Shown: positions 9,260 to 17,961, counted from the first letter of the stretch. The stretch is 60,060 bases of DNA from Alphaproteobacteria bacterium (GCA_026400645.1 JAPLOP010000030.1:1-60060), one strand, 5' to 3'. Numbers and translations: made by a program. Notes: generated from the sequence alone by a model not told the origin.

Positions 9260-10132
9260 TTATACCAAACCCATCTGTTTAAGGACGGCTGATACTTTTT
9301 CCCCTGTTGCGGGCAAAACAGGAAGCAAGGGAGGCTTAAATTCGTTTTGAATCTTGCCCATCGCCGACAACGCGTATTTTACGGGTGTTGGATTTGATTC
9401 TATAAACATCGCCTGGTGCAGTGGCATTAAAACCTGCGTTAGACGCGTGAATTCAGGTATGTTCACATCCTGCCATGCTGCAATCAATTGTTGACATAAC
9501 GATGGCGCCACGTTTGCTGTTACTGAAATGCATCCGTTCCCCCCATGGGCTAAATACCCGGGTGTTATGCCATCGTCGCCGGCCAGCAAGCTAAACTTTC
9601 GGGTCAATCGTGATCGCAACAATGTGGGGCGGCTTAGATCATTGGTTGAATCTTTTAATGCAATAACATTGGGTAATTCTGCCAACCTTAAAACAAGATC
9701 AATAGACATATCAATAGCGCAGCGCCCTGGATTATTATACAGAATCAATGGCAGATCAACGCTGTCGTGAATCGCTTTGAAATGTTGATAGAGACCGTCT
9801 TGTGTGGGTTTGACATAATAGGGGGCAACAACCAAAATCGCATCCGCTTTTAATCGTTTTGCATCAACAGCCATGCTGATGGATTCGTGCGTGGATGGTG
9901 CGCCACAACCAACAATGACGGGGATGCGGTTGCCTGCGCCCTCGATAACAATGGAAATGATGCAATTCCGTTCATCGTGTGTAAGCAGGGCCGCTTCGCC
10001 GGTAGAGCCACAGGCAACGACACCTTGGGTCCCTGCTGTGCAATGCCACGATACAAGATCAGATAAAGCTTTTTCATCGACCTTGCCGTTTTTAAACGGA
10101 GTCACTAGGGCCACTATGGAACCAGAAAACAT
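9260..10132 (-). CDS. dapA: 4-hydroxy-tetrahydrodipicolinate synthase
   Basis: DapA condenses pyruvate with aspartate semialdehyde, the first committed step to meso-diaminopimelate and lysine. About 290 residues form the TIM-barrel family. 'GSTGEAALL' holds the early Thr/Tyr-network motif, 'YNNPGRC' follows, and the Schiff-base lysine is in '[10 protein letters not shown]'. The ATG giving '[13 protein letters not shown]' is the family start; a TTG two codons earlier is less likely. With the PBP, slt and hydrolase genes here it shows that a DAP-type peptidoglycan is made. Confidence 0.95.
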   Translation of the reverse strand: MFSGSIVALVTPFKNGKVDEKALSDLVSWHCTAGTQGVVACGSTGEAALLTHDERNCIISIVIEGAGNRIPVIVGCGAPSTHESISMAVDAKRLKADAILVVAPYYVKPTQDGLYQHFKAIHDSVDLPLILYNNPGRCAIDMSIDLVLRLAELPNVIALKDSTNDLSRPTLLRSRLTRKFSLLAGDDGITPGYLAHGGNGCISVTANVAPSLCQQLIAAWQDVNIPEFTRLTQVLMPLHQAMFIESNPTPVKYALSAMGKIQNEFKPPLLPVLPATGEKVSAVLKQMGLV

Positions 10133-10217
10133 TGCCAAGTCTCACTATATTTAAAAGATTTCAATTCAGAATAGTGCTAGGATCGAAAAAAATCCAACAG
10201 AATTACACTTTAACGAC

Positions 10218-12110
10218 ATGAAAATGATTTGGCTGCGGTGGTCTTTGCAAAGTTTTATTTTTTTGGGCCTGGCGATGCCCTGTCATGGTAGCTCGCCCCT
10301 GTTACAGAAATATACGACTTGGAAAAAATTGACAACGGAACAAAATGTATCGCGGGCTGAGCTTGTGTCTTTTGTTCAGAAAAATCCCAGCTGGCCTTTA
10401 CAAGATACGCTCCTCAAGAAAATCGAGGAAACCTTTACGAAAATGGACACTGCGCAAGCCCGACTTTCATGGTTTGATCAAAATCCCCCCGTCACGGCAG
10501 AGGGCGCTTTTTTATACGCAGAAGCTTTGTTAACCACCAATCAATTGACAAAAGCTACTGAATTCGTTCGAAAAACGTGGGTTTCGCAAGATTTGTCATC
10601 GAACGCTAGTACATTTAGGGAAAAATTTTCCGACCTTATCACGGAAAAAGAGGATCAGGATCGCCTTAACCGCTTGCTGTGCACAGAAAAAATTGCTGCC
10701 GCCCAAAGTATGTTTCGGTGGGTCAATCAATCCGAACAAGATATCGCCAAAACGCGTATTGAGCTGATTCAGGAAAAACCAACAGCATCCAAGCGGTTGA
10801 CGGAAACACTTGTGTTTGCCAAGGATCACGCCGGGCTGTTGTATGACCAAATTAAATGGAATCGCCGACAAAAAAATAATGATGTGGCAAAAACCCTTCT
10901 TCTTAAGGGATCGCCCCAGGAAAACGACTTCCCTGAAGAATGGTGGACAGAACGGAATATGTTGGCAAGGCGATTCATAGAAGAAAAACGCTTTTCCGAC
11001 GCGCTAAGCGTGATTCAAAAACATTGCCTGCGTCAGGGGGAAAACTATATCAATGCAGAATGGATGATTGGTTGGTTGCAACTGCGATTCTTAAAACAGC
11101 CCCAGAAGGCGTTAGAGCGTTTTCAAAGCATGCACAATACTGTTAAAAGCCAGATGAGCAAAGCACGGGCAGCCTTTTGGGCGGGGGAGGCGTCTAAGGT
11201 CCTTGGGTTAATCGACCAGGCGACGCAGTGGTACCAAAAGTCAGGCGAACGCCCAGCGACCTATTATGGACAATTGGCCCTGAGCCGACTCAATGCCGCT
11301 GGTGGTAAAAAGTGTCCATCCATCATGAGTAAACCCATTTTTTCAAAAGAAAGTAAAGCTCGGTTTGAATCCTATGAATTGGTGAAGGTTATCAGGCTGC
11401 TGCCAAAAAATGAAAATCAGCAATTTGTCGTTCCACTATACACAAAGCTTTCAAAGGAAATTCAAGACCCGGAGGAACAGGTTTTGTTGGGCGAACTTGC
11501 CAGCCAGTCTGGATTGGGGCATTTGGCCGTTTGTTTTTACAGGAATATCAGGAATGATCAAAGAATAACAACCCCCTATGCGTTCCCTGTGTTACCAAAA
11601 CTTGTTTCGCAAACGATTATCCCAAAGATAGCAAGGGGCAATTCCAATCTTCTTTATTTGGCGCATGCCATTATTCGTCAGGAAAGCGAATTTAACGCAA
11701 ACGCCCAAGATTCACTTGGGGCCAAAGGATTGATGCAGCTTATGCCCCAAACAGCGATCGAGCTTGAACGCAAGGTGCCTATAAAGGGGTCGCTTTATTC
11801 CGTTGAAAAAAATGTGACTCTGGGAACGACGTACATTAAGGATCTTTTGGATGATTTTGGGAATAACCTGATTTTGGCCATTGCGGCCTATAACGCGGGG
11901 CCCAAGGCGGTTAATGAATGGATTTCCGTTTTTGGTGATCCGCGTGATGGCAAAATCGATGCCGTCGATTGGGTCGAGCTGATCCCATATCATGTAACGC
12001 GAAATTATGTCCAAAGAGTGTTGGAGAATTTCATGGTTTACAAGGAACGCCTAAAGAGCAAGGCGGTAAGCTCGTGTGATCTTGCTCAGCATTTAAAGAT
12101 AAATCATTGA
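10218..12110 (+). CDS. slt: Soluble lytic murein transglycosylase
   Basis: The enzyme cleaves the MurNAc-GlcNAc bond of peptidoglycan in the periplasm, forming 1,6-anhydro ends. The 630-residue protein has a signal peptide (residues 8-23) and a long alpha-helical superhelix domain (about 30-460) typical of Slt70. The C-terminal catalytic domain has 'IIRQESEFNANAQ' with E489 as the likely catalytic acid, then 'GAKGLMQLMP' and 'AIAAYNAG'. It begins about 85 bases from the divergent dapA start, so the two share a promoter region. Confidence 0.93.
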   Translation: MKMIWLRWSLQSFIFLGLAMPCHGSSPLLQKYTTWKKLTTEQNVSRAELVSFVQKNPSWPLQDTLLKKIEETFTKMDTAQARLSWFDQNPPVTAEGAFLYAEALLTTNQLTKATEFVRKTWVSQDLSSNASTFREKFSDLITEKEDQDRLNRLLCTEKIAAAQSMFRWVNQSEQDIAKTRIELIQEKPTASKRLTETLVFAKDHAGLLYDQIKWNRRQKNNDVAKTLLLKGSPQENDFPEEWWTERNMLARRFIEEKRFSDALSVIQKHCLRQGENYINAEWMIGWLQLRFLKQPQKALERFQSMHNTVKSQMSKARAAFWAGEASKVLGLIDQATQWYQKSGERPATYYGQLALSRLNAAGGKKCPSIMSKPIFSKESKARFESYELVKVIRLLPKNENQQFVVPLYTKLSKEIQDPEEQVLLGELASQSGLGHLAVCFYRNIRNDQRITTPYAFPVLPKLVSQTIIPKIARGNSNLLYLAHAIIRQESEFNANAQDSLGAKGLMQLMPQTAIELERKVPIKGSLYSVEKNVTLGTTYIKDLLDDFGNNLILAIAAYNAGPKAVNEWISVFGDPRDGKIDAVDWVELIPYHVTRNYVQRVLENFMVYKERLKSKAVSSCDLAQHLKINH

Positions 12111-12136
12111 CTAATGGGTGGATTCTGACCTAGACT
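12107..12136 (+). promoter_or_regulatory. Possible sigma70 promoter for rpmI-rplT-pheS
   Basis: TTGACT (12107-12112) and TAGACT (12131-12136) are 18 bases apart and lie about 90 bases before the rpmI start, overlapping the stop of slt. This is a pattern match only. The ~110-base leader between slt and rpmI has no gene; infC, often found upstream of rpmI, is not here. Confidence 0.4.
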
Positions 12137-12224
12137 TCTTTGGTACATGCAGCATGGCGGGGGACTTTTGTTCCGGGCATGCCTATCTGCAATTTATTTA
12201 GTAACCTTTAGAAAAGAGTTTGAA

Positions 12225-12422
12225 ATGCCCAAGTTAAAAACGAAGAGCAGCGTGAAGAAGCGCTTTCGACTGACCGGAACGGGAAAAGTCAAAATGGGAC
12301 AGGCCGGAAAACGGCATGGCATGCGCAAACGCAGCAATAAAATGCTGAGGAATGCCCGTGGGACGACAGTGATGTTTTCCGGCGATGCTAAAAAAGTCAA
12401 AAGTTTTTATTTACACGTTTAG
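12225..12422 (+). CDS. rpmI: 50S ribosomal protein L35
   Basis: A 65-residue, very basic protein beginning '[14 protein letters not shown]', the standard L35 N-terminus, with '[18 protein letters not shown]' typical of the family. The frame extends 26 codons upstream but that part is not homologous, so the start is set at 12225. rplT follows after 12 bases. L35 is a late-assembling large-subunit protein. Confidence 0.95.
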   Translation: MPKLKTKSSVKKRFRLTGTGKVKMGQAGKRHGMRKRSNKMLRNARGTTVMFSGDAKKVKSFYLHV

Positions 12423-12434
12423 GGAGAAACCGAA

Positions 12435-12809
12435 GTGTCACGTGTTAAAAGAGGCGTCACAACGCATGCTCGCCATAAAAAAATCGTCAAGATGGCCAAG
12501 GGATACCGGGGTCGTTCAAACAATTGTTACCGTCTTGCTCTGCAGAGAGTTGAGAAGGCTTTGCTTTATGCTTACAGAGATCGTCGCGTTAAAAAGCGTA
12601 ATTTCCGGGCTTTGTGGATTCAACGTATCAATGCCGCAACTCGTGAAATGGGAATGACCTATTCCACGTTTATCAACGGTCTTTCAAAAGCAGGGATTAT
12701 TGTGGATCGGAAAGTCATGGCTGATTTGGCGATGAACCAACCTGATTCGTTCAAGAGTTTGGTCTATGAAGCACAAAAGGCTCTTACCTCTGATGGCGTA
12801 GCCGCTTAA
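12435..12809 (+). CDS. rplT: 50S ribosomal protein L20
   Basis: A basic protein of 124 residues starting at a GTG, reading '[16 protein letters not shown]' and '[11 protein letters not shown]', the classic L20 signature. L20 binds 23S rRNA early in assembly and in many bacteria represses its own operon. No leader structure for such control is obvious here. It lies between rpmI and pheS, 12 bases and 4 bases away. Confidence 0.96.
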   Translation: MSRVKRGVTTHARHKKIVKMAKGYRGRSNNCYRLALQRVEKALLYAYRDRRVKKRNFRALWIQRINAATREMGMTYSTFINGLSKAGIIVDRKVMADLAMNQPDSFKSLVYEAQKALTSDGVAA

Positions 12810-12813
12810 GCGT

Positions 12814-13842
12814 ATGCTTACAGCGTGCCCTATTCAGGAGGAATGGTCTAAGAAAATCAAGGGGTGTTCAGATGTATCTTTGTTAGAGGAGATGCGTGTG
12901 ACCCTTTTGGGAAAGTCCGGGTTGGTAACGCAACAGCTTAAAGCACTGGGGCAGTTACCACCCGATGAACGCCGCACACAAGGTGCTGCAATTAACGCAT
13001 TGCGTGACGCGCTGTCAGCATTGTTGGGGGGCCAAAAAGAAATCCTCGAACGACATGCCCTTGAGCAGCGTTTACGAAATGAAACCCTGGATGTGACGTT
13101 GCCGGTTCGGCCGGAAAAGCAGGGTACGCTTCATTTGTTAACGCAAGTGACCCAGGATATCAAAAATTATTTCCGTGACCTTGGTTTCGATTTTGTTGAT
13201 GGCCCGGAATTGGATGATGACTATCACAATTTCGATGCGTTGAATATCCCGGCACATCATCCGGCACGTCAATCTCATGATACATTTTACATCAAGAATC
13301 ACCCCACGCGGTTGTTGCGCACACACACAACCAATGTCGAAATCCGCACATTGGTGAACAAGAAACCTCCAGCGCGTCTGATTACGATCGGCCGCGTTTA
13401 TCGAAGCGATGCATTGGATGCGACGCATACACCGATGTTCCACCAGCTAGAAGGGTTTGTGATCGAACCCACAATTCATATGGGGCACCTAAAGGGTTGT
13501 TTGTCCGATTTTTGCCGTCACTTTTTTGGCGTGGAAACCCTGACGACACGGTTTCGTCCAAGCTTTTTTCCATTTACAGAACCATCAGCAGAGCTTGATA
13601 TCGATGCAAGCTTCCTGAATAAGGGAAGCAACAAAGCAACCAAATGGTTAGAGGTTTTGGGCTGCGGCATGCTACACCCACAAGTTTTGCGGAATTGTGG
13701 CGTTGATCCGGATACCCATCAGGGATTCGCCTTTGGCGCAGGTATAGAACGGTTGACTATGCTGAAATACGGCATCAAAGATATTCGGGAATTATATGAT
13801 TCCGATGAACGATGGCTGAGCCATTATGGAACTTCTTTTTAA
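12814..13842 (+). CDS. pheS: Phenylalanine-tRNA ligase alpha subunit
   Basis: PheS is the catalytic subunit of the alpha2beta2 PheRS. Over 342 residues the N-terminal tRNA-binding coiled coil is followed by class II synthetase motifs: motif 2 around 'GRVYRSDALDATHTPMFHQ' and motif 3 'FGAGIERLTMLKYG'. It starts 4 bases after rplT. The beta subunit gene pheT normally follows directly, but here pheS is followed by a mobile repeat and a HAD gene, so pheT must be elsewhere. Confidence 0.96.
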   Translation: MLTACPIQEEWSKKIKGCSDVSLLEEMRVTLLGKSGLVTQQLKALGQLPPDERRTQGAAINALRDALSALLGGQKEILERHALEQRLRNETLDVTLPVRPEKQGTLHLLTQVTQDIKNYFRDLGFDFVDGPELDDDYHNFDALNIPAHHPARQSHDTFYIKNHPTRLLRTHTTNVEIRTLVNKKPPARLITIGRVYRSDALDATHTPMFHQLEGFVIEPTIHMGHLKGCLSDFCRHFFGVETLTTRFRPSFFPFTEPSAELDIDASFLNKGSNKATKWLEVLGCGMLHPQVLRNCGVDPDTHQGFAFGAGIERLTMLKYGIKDIRELYDSDERWLSHYGTSF

Positions 13843-13860
13843 GCCAGGGCCTAATGCCCG

Positions 13861-14003
13861 ATATATATCCAAGATGAATGAAAATGCTGAATTTATTGTG
13901 GACACCCTTTCGGTTGATAGATTCTTTGTCGATGGTTGTGATCAAATTATAAACCAAGTGGCTAGAAAATATAAGAATCAACAGTTGAGTTTGGATTGGG
14001 TAT
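13861..14003. repeat. Degenerate copy of the 164-base foldback element (see 20016-20179)
   Basis: The left arm starts TATATCCAAGATGAATGAAAATG and the right arm ends GTTTGGATTGGGTAT; they pair with each other and align with the copy at 20016-20179. The interior also matches it around TTTGTCGATG. A frame through it (13826-14017) encodes a peptide with 'FFVD' and 'LDWV', the same landmarks as the 43-residue peptide in the other copy. It lies directly between the pheS stop and the HAD gene start. Confidence 0.6.
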
Positions 14004-14682
14004 GGGGCCTAGCCTAGTGCCATGCAAAATAATCATATTTGATGTCGATGGTGTTTTGTTAACTGTAACCGATGCAAGGGGTCGATATCTTTGGTCGCTC
14101 GATGCTAAAGAAAAGCTTGGTTTTAGGACCCAGCATTTTCAAAAAATATTTAATGTTGATTGGGAAGATTGCGTCACCACAGGAAAAATAGACACCAAAG
14201 ACTATCTGGCGCGTGTCTTTCATGATCCTGTCTTTGATGATATTCAGATCTCTCCTAATGATTTTATCGATTACTGGCTAAGGGATAGCAATAATGGATC
14301 CACCACTTATAAAATTAACCAGCCGCTTGTAAGGTTTATTGAGACGCTCGAAATCCCTGTTGGCATTGGGACAAATCAAGACCCATATCGTACGCAGTGG
14401 ATTAAAAGTCTTATTGGCCATCAGCCATTCGATTTTATTTTTTCATCCAGCAGCATCGGTGCAAACAAACCGGATGCATTGTTTTTTCATCACATACAAA
14501 AAGTTTTGAATGTCCCTGCATCAGAAATTCTGTTGGTCGATGATACCCAGGCAAACATCGATGGGGCAAAACAGCAGGGATGGGAAGCTTTCTTTTACGA
14601 TAATAGTTTAGACGAGCTGATAAAATTTATCGATAAATGGATCGTTATGAGTGTTCTGTTATTTACGGAAAACCTTAGGTGA
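14002..14682 (+). CDS. HAD-superfamily hydrolase (phosphatase-like)
   Basis: About 226 residues with all four HAD motifs: 'FDVDGVLL' near the N-terminus (nucleophile Asp), 'IGTNQD' (motif II Thr), 'GANKPDALFF' (motif III Lys) and 'LLVDDTQANIDGAK' (motif IV acids). The cap is of the alpha-helical subclass I type. The substrate is unknown; sugar phosphates or phosphoglycolate are common. The start is uncertain: ATG 14002, GTG 14017, or a TTG at 13996 inside the repeat. The gene is flanked on both sides by mobile repeats, one ending at its start and one beginning 2 bases after its stop. Confidence 0.85.
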   Translation: MGPSLVPCKIIIFDVDGVLLTVTDARGRYLWSLDAKEKLGFRTQHFQKIFNVDWEDCVTTGKIDTKDYLARVFHDPVFDDIQISPNDFIDYWLRDSNNGSTTYKINQPLVRFIETLEIPVGIGTNQDPYRTQWIKSLIGHQPFDFIFSSSSIGANKPDALFFHHIQKVLNVPASEILLVDDTQANIDGAKQQGWEAFFYDNSLDELIKFIDKWIVMSVLLFTENLR

Positions 14683-14683
14683 A

Positions 14684-14868
14684 TAACCTCCAGCTTGACG
14701 TAACAATCCCCAAAAAGCCTTATTGGGCCTGATGTTTTAAGGTCTGGATTGCTCATTTGGCTTTGCCCTCATCACAAGACGTCATTGTGATGAGCGGAGC
14801 TTTGGGCAACCTAGGATTGTCCTGGGTAATTTGGACATTTCCGGTCTTTCTTACGTCGAACTCAGGTT
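14684..14868. mobile_element. MITE-like element, family A, full-length copy (~185 bases)
   Basis: The ends are inverted repeats: left TAACCTCCAGCTTGACGTAA, right TTACGTCGAACTCAGGTT. Inside is a palindromic core centred on GACGTC (14743-14815) with arms containing GGATTGC and GGCAACC. A segment CCCCAAAAAGCC next to the left end recurs at 33940 and 56698. It has no coding capacity, so it is non-autonomous. It begins 2 bases after the HAD stop and ends 12 bases before the stop of the minus-strand gene. Confidence 0.65.
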
Positions 14869-14879
14869 CATCTAGATGA

Positions 14880-15638
14880 TCATTCTTCAGCTGGAGCTTC
14901 CTCAGCCGGAGCAGTCTCTTCTGCGGCGGGTTCCTCCGGGGTAGCCTCTTCTGTGATGACCTCTTCAGCCGGAGCTTCCTCAGCCGGGGCGGCTTCCTCC
15001 GTAGCAGGTTCCTCAGCTGGAGCAGTCTCTTCAGCCGGGGTAGCTTCTGCTGCGGCTTGTGCTTCTGCCTCTGCGACAGCCTTAGCTTCTGCTGCGGCTT
15101 GTGCTTCTGCTGCGGCTTGTGCTTCTGCTGCGGCTTGTGCTTCTGCCTCTGCGGCAGCCTTAGCTTCTGCGGCAGCCTTAGCTTCTGCTGCAGCCTTAGC
15201 TTTGGCAGCTTTTATTTTTGCAGCTTTAACCTTTGCAGCAGCATCAGCTTTAACCTTTGCGGCAGCATCAGCTTTAACCTTTGCAGCAGCATCAGCTTTA
15301 ACCTTTGCAGCAGCATCAGCTTTAACCTTTGCAGCAGTGGGGGCTGTGGTCGCCTTTGGGGTAACTACCTTTACGCTAGTGGTCGCCTTTGGGGCGGTGC
15401 CTGTAGCTTTGCCGGCATAGGCATTGACTACCTCATTATGTGAACTATCAGCCATGCTCTTGGCCGAATTGGCCGCACCAGAGGCGCTATCATACATACT
15501 TTTTGCTGTACTGTAATGCTTTGTGGCTGTTTCATGTGCGCTGCTGGCCATGCTAGACAGGTCATCAAAAAAACCAGCCTCGCTTTGACAAATTGTTCCC
15601 AAAACCCATAGAAACGTTAGCGACATTATTCTTGGCAT
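14880..15638 (-). CDS. Exported Ala/Lys/Glu-rich repeat protein, unknown function
   Basis: About 252 residues. The start is the ATG 6 bases after GGAG; a TTG four codons upstream is unlikely. A signal peptide (residues 1-18, ending 'QSEA') is followed by an Ala/Ser-rich region. Next come five tandem copies of 'AAKVKAD' (24-base DNA repeats near 15230-15335), then 'AAAEAKAAAEAQ'-type repeats, then an acidic 'PAEE'-rich tail. Such sequence forms long charged helices, like the TolA middle domain, and the tail is probably unstructured. The identical DNA repeats make copy number prone to slippage. Confidence 0.7.
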   Translation of the reverse strand: MPRIMSLTFLWVLGTICQSEAGFFDDLSSMASSAHETATKHYSTAKSMYDSASGAANSAKSMADSSHNEVVNAYAGKATGTAPKATTSVKVVTPKATTAPTAAKVKADAAAKVKADAAAKVKADAAAKVKADAAAKVKAAKIKAAKAKAAAEAKAAAEAKAAAEAEAQAAAEAQAAAEAQAAAEAKAVAEAEAQAAAEATPAEETAPAEEPATEEAAPAEEAPAEEVITEEATPEEPAAEETAPAEEAPAEE

Positions 15639-15770
15639 TGCTTTCTCCAAACCTTAAATCTTATTCAATCCTACTTGTTATTTTAGGGGGTAAATTGTTA
15701 ACAAGTGCTTAATGAGGGAAAAATAATTTTTTAACCAAAAGAAAGGATGGGGGGCGTAGAAGAAATACTA

Positions 15771-16568
15771 TTATTCATTTTCTTCAATTGCCTGACGGCA
15801 AACTTTTTTTGCATAAATAGCAAGCAAGTTATTGCGGGTGATCCATTGTACGCGATCATCGAAATCAAAGGATGGGGAATGGTCGATGAAATTATTGTTG
15901 CGGTCAGCATTTGTTGCCTTGTCCGGTGCTGACGTTGGCTGGACAGCACCATTTTTGTCATAGCTGCCGGCCCCACTTGCGCCATGGCTGATTAACACAA
16001 AGGCAATAAGGTCGTGACTATCGGCATCTATAACATCATGACCATGCGCATTTTTGACGCTTAAACTTTCATGGGTTCCGCCCTTGATACCACAAAAGTA
16101 TCTGTCCGATGAGAATGGATCTCTATTGGGGGCAAAAATGGGGTCTGCATTCTTTTGCAATTGTTCGTCATCATCCGAAATTTTAATAGTTCGGGTTAAA
16201 TGTACATCCACCCCATAAGAAATCCATCGATTGTATCCATCTTTTGCTGTTCTTTCGGAAAGGCCGATGGTCCGATAGGGCACAATACCGTGGGCTAAAT
16301 CACCGCTTTTGCCAGCCTCCTCAGCGGATGCGCCGGGGGTTGCTGCAAGGGGTAGTTTTGCGTTTTGCATGACATAGGCCGCCAGCGAAGCCGTGATTTG
16401 TTCCATATTGGATTCGGTTTCATGGATGCGTTTTTGTTTGATTGCGGTCGTTAGGGCTGGTAACCCAACGCCCGAAATAACCCCGATAATGCATAAAACA
16501 ATGGCAACCTCTAGCAGGGAAAAGCCATCGAGTTTCAGTTTTTTAATCTTTTTGGTCGAAATGATCAT
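15771..16568 (-). CDS. Prepilin-like protein (type II secretion/type IV pilus pseudopilin)
   Basis: The N-terminus is a class III signal peptide: basic leader 'MIISTKKIKKLKLDG', cleavage before F16, then 'FSLLEVAIVLCIIGVI' with Glu at mature position 5. A prepilin peptidase would cut and methylate it. The rest (about 250 residues) is a globular region with two Cys and no family I can name; it is longer than GspG/H major pseudopilins. It overlaps the 3' end of lspA by 26 bases and is probably co-transcribed. A start at 16616 would add 16 residues inside lspA and spoil the leader. No other secretion or pilus gene is in the window. Confidence 0.8.
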   Translation of the reverse strand: MIISTKKIKKLKLDGFSLLEVAIVLCIIGVISGVGLPALTTAIKQKRIHETESNMEQITASLAAYVMQNAKLPLAATPGASAEEAGKSGDLAHGIVPYRTIGLSERTAKDGYNRWISYGVDVHLTRTIKISDDDEQLQKNADPIFAPNRDPFSSDRYFCGIKGGTHESLSVKNAHGHDVIDADSHDLIAFVLISHGASGAGSYDKNGAVQPTSAPDKATNADRNNNFIDHSPSFDFDDRVQWITRNNLLAIYAKKVCRQAIEENE

Positions 16569-17028
16569 AAGAATTAATGAATTGTGACAGGGCAACCAAG
16601 CCAACGCCAACAACAATGGCGCTATCAGCTATATTAAACGCGGGCCAATGATACCCAAAAACATGGAAATCAAGAAAATCGACAACGCCACCATAGGAAT
16701 AACGGTCAATGACATTTCCAATGGCACCGCCAATGACAAGGGAATACCCAAACCATTCCCCAATCAACAAGCTGCGACCCCACAGGAACAACAATAGGAT
16801 TGTCAAGCCGACCACAATACCGATCAGAATCATCCGCCCCCAATAGTCGTTCGCCTGAAAAAAGCCGAAGCTAATTCCCCGATTAAAAAGGAGGGTGATG
16901 TTAAAAAAAGACGTTATGGGCAGCGATTGAGAAAGGGAGACGGTTGATAAAACAAGGGTTTTAGTCACCTGATCCAACACAACAATGCACGGGATTATTC
17001 CCAGACTCAAAAGCTTTAAGGCGCCCAT
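16543..17028 (-). CDS. lspA: Lipoprotein signal peptidase (signal peptidase II)
   Basis: LspA cuts the signal peptide of diacylated prolipoproteins such as Pal (encoded at 18870) in the inner membrane. The 161-residue protein has four membrane segments and both catalytic Asp motifs: 'GNVIDR' with D108 and 'FNIADS' with D135. It follows the 2TM gene by 2 bases and overlaps the prepilin-like gene. Confidence 0.95.
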   Translation of the reverse strand: MGALKLLSLGIIPCIVVLDQVTKTLVLSTVSLSQSLPITSFFNITLLFNRGISFGFFQANDYWGRMILIGIVVGLTILLLFLWGRSLLIGEWFGYSLVIGGAIGNVIDRYSYGGVVDFLDFHVFGYHWPAFNIADSAIVVGVGLVALSQFINSYDHFDQKD

Positions 17029-17030
17029 TT

Positions 17031-17381
17031 TTATTCTTTGGTTTCTGATTCAAAACCACTGATCGCTGGTTCATTGCTGGGTGACAATTTTTTGATTTGT
17101 TCGGCTTCCCATTCTTTTTTCAAAAAGGGGAGGAATTCCTCTAGTGGGGGTAGTTGGGCCAGGCTTGCCCCTTGCGCGATTGCTGCCATAACAAAGGCGA
17201 ACAATACCCATATTGGCCAAAACGTTCCCATGCCCAAGCTTAACCATACAATAACGCTCACCAGGAATACCGATCCATAAATGACCAGATTCATGTAAAG
17301 TTGTCGCATATTACGAACGTATTGATAAACGGTGTGGTGGTGCGATTTTTCGTCGTGTTCGGTGTTATTTTTTAAAGACAT
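17031..17381 (-). CDS. Small 2TM-domain membrane protein, unknown function
   Basis: About 116 residues. The middle has two membrane segments separated by a short turn ('GMGTFWPIWVLFAF'), preceded by a basic/aromatic stretch 'YVRNMRQLYMNLVIY', which resembles the 2TM domain also found attached to some sensor kinases. The N-terminus is His- and charge-rich; the C-terminus is polar. The ATG at 17381 has GGAG 6 bases upstream and is preferred over the ATG at 17393. It overlaps the plsY stop by 17 bases, so it belongs to the plsY-lspA transcript. Confidence 0.7.
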   Translation of the reverse strand: MSLKNNTEHDEKSHHHTVYQYVRNMRQLYMNLVIYGSVFLVSVIVWLSLGMGTFWPIWVLFAFVMAAIAQGASLAQLPPLEEFLPFLKKEWEAEQIKKLSPSNEPAISGFESETKE

Positions 17382-17961
17382 GTTCTTCTCCATTCCATAA
17401 GCGTTGTATATTCTGTCGATGCGTATAAAAACTCAGCCCCCCTAAAAAGACTGAAAGACAAACAAGGTCCCGTCCACCCCAACCGCTCCACACGAATACG
17501 CCCGCTAAAAATGGGGCAGATCCCAAGGCAATCAAGGCTGACAAGGAGGATGTACGACATAACTTTACCACAAGGATCCAGACAGCCGCAACAGAGAAGC
17601 CGAACAACCCGCTTAAGGCAAAATAAACCCCAAGGGAGGTCGCGACCCCTTTTCCGCCCTTAAAATGAAGCCACACAGGGAAAACGTGTCCAATAACGGC
17701 GGCCGCCCCAACCAAGCAGGCGAGGGGGTAATTATGGAAATATGAATTGACAATGAACACAGGGATTCCAGCCTTGATGGTATCCAGAAACAACGTCAGG
17801 GCTGCGATTTTTTTGTTTCCCGTACGCAAGACATTTGTGGCGCCAATGTTACCGGATCCGATGTGGCGAATATCACCAAGACCGCTGTTTTTTGTTAGCA
17901 AAAGACCAAATGGAATGGAGCCGGCCAGATAACCACCTAAAATGGATAAAATAATCATCAT
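17365..17961 (-). CDS. plsY: Glycerol-3-phosphate acyltransferase (acyl-phosphate dependent)
   Basis: PlsY transfers an acyl group from acyl phosphate to glycerol-3-phosphate at the inner membrane, the first step of phospholipid synthesis. The 198-residue protein has the three conserved loops: 'GSIPFG', 'RHIGSGNIGATNVLR' and 'HFKGGKGVATSLG'. A ribosome site AGGAA precedes the double ATG. It heads the plsY-2TM-lspA-prepilin-like run. Confidence 0.96.
   Translation of the reverse strand: MMIILSILGGYLAGSIPFGLLLTKNSGLGDIRHIGSGNIGATNVLRTGNKKIAALTLFLDTIKAGIPVFIVNSYFHNYPLACLVGAAAVIGHVFPVWLHFKGGKGVATSLGVYFALSGLFGFSVAAVWILVVKLCRTSSLSALIALGSAPFLAGVFVWSGWGGRDLVCLSVFLGGLSFYTHRQNIQRLWNGEEHVFKK

Noticed and set aside
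12111-12224. Possible infC (IF3) or L20 autoregulatory leader before rpmI
   Set aside because: The gap is only 114 bases, has no IF3 frame, and shows no pseudoknot or hairpin I could support.
13826-14017. 63-residue gene overlapping the pheS end
   Set aside because: It lies in the degenerate foldback element and overlaps both pheS and the HAD start; treated as part of the repeat rather than a gene.
14953-15443. Long open frames on the plus strand (Ala/Ser- and Cys-rich) opposite the Ala/Lys/Glu repeat gene
   Set aside because: They are antisense shadows of a repetitive GC-biased gene; no start site or plausible protein, and the minus frame has a signal peptide and ribosome site.
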